Positions 58,517 to 64,000 of a DNA stretch of 64,000 nucleotides are shown here, one piece after another. Position 1 is the first letter of the stretch, and each line of letters starts with the position of its first letter. The notes under the pieces were generated by a model. It searched no databases and was not told the origin of the DNA. It saw only the letters and a list, made by a program, of their open reading frames with translations. Source of the DNA: Rotaria sp. Silwood1 (lineage: Eukaryota > Rotifera > Eurotatoria > Philodinida > Philodinidae); contig CAJNOP010000286.1 in the NCBI GenBank assembly GCA_905250075.1, forward strand, positions 182,687-246,686, read 5' to 3'. A program made the translations under genes and the position numbers.

Positions 58517-61500
58517 TTATTCGCGTTTTATATTTCTGATTATATTAGTAGTTTTATTTGTTTGTTGACCTTTTAAAAAATTAATTTGATAAATTTCAGG
58601 ACGTCCAGGAAAATGAATATCAATCGTCGATGATCCTTGTCCAGCTCGATATGATTGAAATGCTGCCTCAATCGAATTTTGGACCAATGATTCGTAACGT
58701 ACCCAATTGCCATGTTCATTAAGATAAAACCAATTTTGATTATCGAGTGGTTTATCCATTGATCGACGATTAATGGCTCGTTGGTAAAATGTTTTCATAT
58801 TAGTTTGTCTATTATTTTGATAATCAATTTGATAAGTTTGAGGAATATCATCTTGATAACGAATCAATGGTGGAGTTACAACTGTTGAAGATCCTCCATG
58901 TAGTTTCCATAATTCATAAAATTTTTCAAGTATTTCATTGATTACATCATTATAAGGCTCAAAATGACCATTATCTTGACACCAATGCCATCGAAAAGGT
59001 GCATGCCAAGAAGAAGGTTCATCATCAACATAATCAAGTATTTCATTAGGAAAAGGTGATGGTCGACTGATAGAATTTTGTCCATAAGTAACAATCAATA
59101 CTGGTAAATTAAGAGCATATTTCCAATCTGTGGGATTATCAACAACATAACAAAAATTTTCTACTGTTTTAATTTGTGTACATCGTAGAAGATAAGCAAT
59201 GATCATTTGACTATATCCTCCTTGACTACCTCCTTTCTGAGAATAACCATGTGAAATACTTGCTGTCACTCCAAAATATTCACCGCGACCATGCACTTGA
59301 CCTGAACGACGTGTTGGATCAAAACCAGTTTGACAGATTGATTGAATAGCTTGAAATGGACAACCATGATAAGCAAAAAAACCCTTTGCCAAATCTGGTG
59401 GAAAAGGATGACCTAACGTTTTAATACCTTTATAAAATCGTGTTAATGATTGATATCGTTTTGCGAGATAAGGATTTTCATCAATTCGACCTATTGGTTG
59501 CATTGCAGCGTCTAATGGCCAATTATCTTCAATAAATTTTTTTGCTGCTATAAACAGTTGAGATAAAAATTCTCGACGACGTTTCTTTTCTTCAATAAGT
59601 TGACTACATGTTCGACCTACATGAAGTTCATCATCAATTACTTGACACTTAGGACATACATTTTGACCACATGTTAAACAAGTTTGATAGGCACGATTGA
59701 GCTTAATCAATCCATCACATTCATTATTAGGACAAAAGATACGATCATCTTGTTGTGCATTTACTGTTAAATAATTTTGAATAGAATTTTTAAGCAAATG
59801 TATAAATAATTGTTCATCATTGTTGAAAATAATTTGTATGTCGCGAATATGAATATTTGATTTACATTCTTTACATTGAAGAGGAAATGTATAAGATGTA
59901 CTGAGAATTTGTGCAGCACATCGACAATAAGCATGACCACAAATACGAAAAAAACTTGTGGAAATTGATGATTTTTGTTTACAAAAAACACATAGACGAT
60001 CTTGTCGTACTGTTTCAATAGTTTCTACATCGTTTTCTTCTACATCATCGTCATCATCATCATCATCATCATCTTCTTCTTCTTCTTCTTCTTCTTCTTC
60101 TTCACTTTCTTTATCATATGTCATAGCAGTTATTTCACCCAAAAGTTGAATAACTTCATTTTCACAATCATTCATATTAGTCAACGACACTTTCGGTTTA
60201 CCAGTAATAATAATAGTCGATGTTTTTGGAATAAAAGATACGAAACAAGATTTTGATGAGAATCGTGAAGCAATTTGTTGTAATTTAATTGAAGCAGCTT
60301 TTTGTCGACCAAAGAATGCAGCTACTGTTGCACTAAGTTCATGTTCACGAAAACGTTTATTAAAATCATTTGAATAATCAGCTACTTGTCGCATAAATTG
60401 ACCTTGTGCTATTTGTGGACCTCGAATTTCGATATTTGTATTCCATTTATTCTTATTGATGGCTAATACTAATTCCTGTGCCCATTTTTGAATTTCACCA
60501 ACTTCTTCAAGTTCATTAAATAATTGTTTTTGTCGATCTGTATTCAATTTAATATTCATTGGAGCAAAGTTTTGTGCAAGCATTGAAGCAGCTAAACTTG
60601 TTTTTTGAGGACTTCCATGACTGAATGTATAGCGTTTACCATGATTTGGAATATTTTTAGATGTAACTTGTACGCCAAATTTCTCACAAATACGCTTAAC
60701 AGTTTCTTGAAAATCAGGATACAAATCAGTTCGAAGAACAGTTACTGTTGCCGAACTATCGATTGTCCATTTTGACGTATCGATAGACGTTGCTCCTGCA
60801 AGGTTCATTGCAGGTTTTGCTTGTGAAGAGAATATTTGTAAAGTATCTTCACGACTAGTAACTGTAATGCGAAAAAGATTTTTTGGAAGAGAACGAGATT
60901 GAGCTTGAGTAGCATTAGCATCGTCATCCTTCACAACTGTAGTTTGAATAAACTTTTGTGTCGGACCTTTCTTTCCTGAGATGGTGATTGGAAATAAATT
61001 TTGACATAATTTTATATTATAAATAGCTGCAGCCTGATTACGTTGTTCTTCATTATTAAATGTTATTTTTGCCCATCCAGTTGCATCATTCTTTGCACGT
61101 CCAACATATATATGTTTTGGAGTAGGTCCTCTATCCATTTGAAGACATTCTCGTAAGAAATTCTCGTCACTAGTTAACGGTAAGTTATTTAATTTGAGTG
61201 ATGATTCTACACGTGATTTTTCATTTTGTTTGTTCAATTGCACACATTTCACTACTATATCTGTACCATATCGATTGACAACATCTTGAACAATAACGTT
61301 ACCTGGAGTTTGAATAACAAGTTCTCGGCCCCAACTTTCTTTTTCATTATTTCGATGAATTTCAAAACCATTACCTTGTTCATTAATATAATAAGGAGGA
61401 ACTTTGTTTAAAGCCCGTCGAAATGCATCTTCATTCTTAAAAATAAGATACAAATATTTGTTTTGATCATTTTTGTTTGTTTCGTCTTTTTTCATATAAA

Positions 61501-64000
61501 ACCTATGTTCTTTAATCTCATCCCATTCTATACCAATAATCTTTTTTAACCAACCTTTTAATTCATTAAGGGATTGATTTGGTACATTTTGAAGATCAAT
61601 TTGTAATGCATTTGTCATTTTGTTGATATGTGTACAAACAAGACCACTTTGAAAATTCGCTTTGATTGGTCCACATTCAAGCAATTCATATGTATCTAAA
61701 AACTTTTTCAATGTTTCATTTTGAATACGTTGAACAATAGGAATGATGGTTGATTTATCGACATTGAGACCCCAAAGAATGAAACGACAATGAGGTCGAT
61801 CATATTGATAGACAAGCCATTTTGCCCACGATTCTGTTTGATAAGCATTTAATTTTTGTCGCATATGATGGAATAAATCAGAACTAATGTTTTCAATAGT
61901 CATTAAATTCTGCATTGATGATTGAACTGTTGCTAATGTTTTAGGTATTGGATGAAGTCTTTCGATAATATAATTTCCTGATGGTAATTGAGTGATTGTC
62001 ATAGCGACAAAATGTTGATAAAGGTCATGATTTGAATCAGTATGAAGTTTTTGCATAAACACACTAGTGTTGGTAATACTTGCACGAATACCAGTGGATA
62101 TTAGACGTACACCTTCAGATGGTAATTGTGGAACTAATAAATAACCACATTGTTCAGGAAAGAGCTGAGCAAGTCGTATACCAATGATGTCAATCAAATT
62201 TTCTGGCATTTCATTGCCAGGTTTCAACCAACGAGCATCTTTAATTTGTTTTCTGATTAATGTACATGAAGCATCAATATTTTGTAAGATTTTATTATTT
62301 AAGCCATTATCATTACTGTATTTGACTCGACAAATACACCATTTTACTTGTTTCTTGCATTCTGAACATTTGCCTTGAGTTTCTTTTGTACCGGCATTCT
62401 TCCATGCATTGTAGACTGAATAAAGATGAATAAGATCGCTTTTATGTTTGTGTGCTTCAAGAGCAACACGGTTTTTTGCTTCCTGTTTCGCTTCTTGTGT
62501 TGCTCCACCCATGAAGAAAACTGTGCCCGGTGCAGAAAGTATAGCAACAATAGCAGCTGCATATTCTAACAAACTTTCATATTCTGTGTAAATTTCAACT
62601 ATAAAAGCACTGAGACGTGGATCAAGTCCAAGTTCAGTAAATAATTCACCTCTTTTTGTAATCTTTTGATTATCCATACAGTTGAGTCTAGTAAGAAGAT
62701 CGATAGAATTATTAATAATATCACTTTTTGGTTGATCCATAAATGGAAATGTTTTTGGATCGAGACTAAGTCGAATGAGTTGGAGTAGAACAAGATCAAG
62801 TGATGATCGTAGAATTTCTGGCTCAATATTTGGTCGTTTCAATTCAACATCTTCGTATAAACGTATACAATGACCAGATGCAGTTCGTCCAGCTCGACCT
62901 TTACGTTGATCAGCTGATGAACGTGAGATACGAACAGTTTCGATGACAGTAAGACGACGTTGAACATCATAACGAGCTTCTTTTGCCCAACCTGAATCAA
63001 TAACTAATCGGGCATTTGGAATGGTTAATGATGTTTCAGCAACATTTGTACAGAAAACAACCATTCGTTTTCCTTTTTCATTAAAATTAATAACTTTTTC
63101 TTGTTCTTCTGGTGATTGTGACCCATAAAGTGAAAGAGCAATACAATCATCAGGAAGTTTTGATTTGAATATTTTAAGCGCTTTTTCAATTTCACCTTGA
63201 CCAGGAAGAAAAACGAGTGTATGTCCTTCATGTTTCGGATAAGATTCGACGACCGAAGGAACAATATGCGATTCAATTAGCTTTTGATCCGAACATTTAA
63301 CAGGTGGTGGCTTATTAATCATGGTAACAGGAAAGATTCGTCCTTTCACTTCAAGAGGTGCATTTGTTGGTCGATCGAAAAACTGAAGAAAACGAGCAGG
63401 ATCAATAGTAGCTGAAGCAATGACCACATAAAAATCATCGCGACGTTGTGCAAGTAAAAGTTTAGAAATACCAATAACAATATCTGTATTCAACGAACGT
63501 TCATGCGCTTCATCAATAATAAGAACACGTATGTGTTTCAAACTGGGATCACGTTGACTCTCACGAATAAGTGCAGCATCAGTCATAAACATAATACTGG
63601 TTCCTGATACTCGATTTGCATTACCCACCTGGTATCCAACTGATTCACCTACTGACTTTCCATCATATTCTTCTGCAACACGACGAGCCAAAGAAAGAGC
63701 AGCGACAACACGTGGTTGAGTACAAGCGACAAGTGATCCAAAATGTTCAGCAGCATATTGAGGTAATTGAGTACTCTTACCGCTACCTGTTTCAGCAGTC
63801 ACAACTAAAATACGTTCATGTTCAAGACGTTGACAAAATTCAGATCGACAAGAGAAAATAGGTAAATTAGCTTTCTTCCAATCTTTCATTCTTTGTTCAA
63901 GAGTTTTCAAATTCTTCTTTGGTTTTTTATTTCTATTTTTATTGTTCATAGTCGTCGTTGCTGCTTTCTCTTGACGACTAATGATACGCTCAGGTGAATG
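58517..64000 (-). CDS. DEAH helicase - RING/IBR - PARP - WWE fusion protein (open at window edge)
   Basis: This is one uninterrupted frame of 1810 residues from the Met at 63949; the frame stays open for 17 more codons to the window end, so the start may lie outside. Domains in order: DEAH-box RNA helicase, residues ~35-600 (motif I ETGSGKST 53-60, DEAH 147-150, SAT 179-181, QRKGRAGR 348-355) with the helicase-associated region; RRM-like and linker regions (~600-1280); an acidic Glu/Asp run (1283-1302); RING1 (CVFC at 1320-1323 to ~1365); IBR (CPNNEC...C-x2-C...C-x2-C, 1406-1448); a PARP catalytic fold (~1470-1640) with His1528 and Tyr1558 but Val1617 where polymerising PARPs have Glu; and two WWE domains (~1653-1729 and 1739-1806). 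Plant DEAH11/12 share helicase plus RBR. Here no RING2 follows the IBR; PARP-WWE takes its place. Likely roles are RNA sensing or remodelling coupled to ubiquitin/ADP-ribose signalling (inference). Confidence 0.9.
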   Translation of the reverse strand, partial: HSPERIISRQEKAATTTMNNKNRNKKPKKNLKTLEQRMKDWKKANLPIFSCRSEFCQRLEHERILVVTAETGSGKSTQLPQYAAEHFGSLVACTQPRVVAALSLARRVAEEYDGKSVGESVGYQVGNANRVSGTSIMFMTDAALIRESQRDPSLKHIRVLIIDEAHERSLNTDIVIGISKLLLAQRRDDFYVVIASATIDPARFLQFFDRPTNAPLEVKGRIFPVTMINKPPPVKCSDQKLIESHIVPSVVESYPKHEGHTLVFLPGQGEIEKALKIFKSKLPDDCIALSLYGSQSPEEQEKVINFNEKGKRMVVFCTNVAETSLTIPNARLVIDSGWAKEARYDVQRRLTVIETVRISRSSADQRKGRAGRTASGHCIRLYEDVELKRPNIEPEILRSSLDLVLLQLIRLSLDPKTFPFMDQPKSDIINNSIDLLTRLNCMDNQKITKRGELFTELGLDPRLSAFIVEIYTEYESLLEYAAAIVAILSAPGTVFFMGGATQEAKQEAKNRVALEAHKHKSDLIHLYSVYNAWKNAGTKETQGKCSECKKQVKWCICRVKYSNDNGLNNKILQNIDASCTLIRKQIKDARWLKPGNEMPENLIDIIGIRLAQLFPEQCGYLLVPQLPSEGVRLISTGIRASITNTSVFMQKLHTDSNHDLYQHFVAMTITQLPSGNYIIERLHPIPKTLATVQSSMQNLMTIENISSDLFHHMRQKLNAYQTESWAKWLVYQYDRPHCRFILWGLNVDKSTIIPIVQRIQNETLKKFLDTYELLECGPIKANFQSGLVCTHINKMTNALQIDLQNVPNQSLNELKGWLKKIIGIEWDEIKEHRFYMKKDETNKNDQNKYLYLIFKNEDAFRRALNKVPPYYINEQGNGFEIHRNNEKESWGRELVIQTPGNVIVQDVVNRYGTDIVVKCVQLNKQNEKSRVESSLKLNNLPLTSDENFLRECLQMDRGPTPKHIYVGRAKNDATGWAKITFNNEEQRNQAAAIYNIKLCQNLFPITISGKKGPTQKFIQTTVVKDDDANATQAQSRSLPKNLFRITVTSREDTLQIFSSQAKPAMNLAGATSIDTSKWTIDSSATVTVLRTDLYPDFQETVKRICEKFGVQVTSKNIPNHGKRYTFSHGSPQKTSLAASMLAQNFAPMNIKLNTDRQKQLFNELEEVGEIQKWAQELVLAINKNKWNTNIEIRGPQIAQGQFMRQVADYSNDFNKRFREHELSATVAAFFGRQKAASIKLQQIASRFSSKSCFVSFIPKTSTIIITGKPKVSLTNMNDCENEVIQLLGEITAMTYDKESEEEEEEEEEEDDDDDDDDDDVEENDVETIETVRQDRLCVFCKQKSSISTSFFRICGHAYCRCAAQILSTSYTFPLQCKECKSNIHIRDIQIIFNNDEQLFIHLLKNSIQNYLTVNAQQDDRIFCPNNECDGLIKLNRAYQTCLTCGQNVCPKCQVIDDELHVGRTCSQLIEEKKRRREFLSQLFIAAKKFIEDNWPLDAAMQPIGRIDENPYLAKRYQSLTRFYKGIKTLGHPFPPDLAKGFFAYHGCPFQAIQSICQTGFDPTRRSGQVHGRGEYFGVTASISHGYSQKGGSQGGYSQMIIAYLLRCTQIKTVENFCYVVDNPTDWKYALNLPVLIVTYGQNSISRPSPFPNEILDYVDDEPSSWHAPFRWHWCQDNGHFEPYNDVINEILEKFYELWKLHGGSSTVVTPPLIRYQDDIPQTYQIDYQNNRQTNMKTFYQRAINRRSMDKPLDNQNWFYLNEHGNWVRYESLVQNSIEAAFQSYRAGQGSSTIDIHFPGRPEIYQINFLKGQQTNKTTNIIRNIKRE

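Noticed and set aside
1..64000. tRNA, rRNA, CRISPR arrays, bacterial operons or viral genes
   Set aside because: No cloverleaf with a GGTTCRA loop, no rRNA-like conserved block, no regularly spaced direct repeats with spacers, and no ribosome-site-led gene runs were seen.

Overview
The window looks like nuclear DNA of a bdelloid rotifer (Adineta/Rotaria type). It is AT-rich. Where introns can be drawn they are mostly short (about 50-120 nt) and GT-AG. The gene content fits bdelloids: F-box/leucine-rich proteins, TLDc, MARCH-type RING-CH, beta-lactamase-like hydrolases and a very large DEAH-helicase/RBR/PARP/WWE protein. G-rich tracts built from TGTGGG-like words recur throughout, and TGTGGG is the telomere repeat reported for bdelloids. 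The assignment is an inference from these traits; no single marker gene proves it.

Layout. 0-5 kb: one intact single-exon F-box protein (minus). 5-10.4 kb: a multi-exon ABCG20/ABCH-like transporter (plus), broken by frameshifts and stops, with a TE-filled intron. 10.9-12.4 kb: a decayed multi-exon membrane-protein gene (minus). 13-15.6 kb: a word-repeat MITE, a small two-exon secreted cysteine-rich (WAP-like) peptide gene, and an F-box relic. 17.5-19.2 kb: a PR/SET-domain gene (minus) cut by a 1.1-kb foldback element. 22.6-23.4 kb: a nucleotidyltransferase-like pseudogene. 24.9-25.5 kb: a TLDc protein. 28-28.9 kb: a beta-lactamase-family pseudogene. 30.8-31.6 kb: an intact MARCH-type E3 ligase. 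35-35.4 kb: an alkaline-phosphatase-like phosphodiesterase pseudogene. 36.3-41.3 kb: an intact three-exon, 1092-residue membrane-anchored protein with LEA-2/DUF3712-like repeats and a piggyBac-type element in its second intron. 44.3-46.9 kb: a multi-level nest of transposons. 47.4-53.1 kb: exons of an unrecognised protein ending in a histidine-triad-like motif. 58.5-64 kb: the giant helicase/RING-IBR/PARP/WWE gene, open to the right edge.

The genes do not form an operon or pathway; this is an accessory-type region with roughly as many decayed as intact genes. The most unusual features are (1) the DEAH-RBR-PARP-WWE fusion, in which a PARP domain sits where RING2 would be expected; (2) a class of short elements with hAT-like ends, mostly TAG(G/A)-type, several with 8-bp target duplications, each filled with irregular copies of its own short word; and (3) about 17 dispersed inverted pairs of telomere-like repeats, always with the G-rich arm left and the C-rich arm right, the polarity expected from joining two telomere-capped ends.
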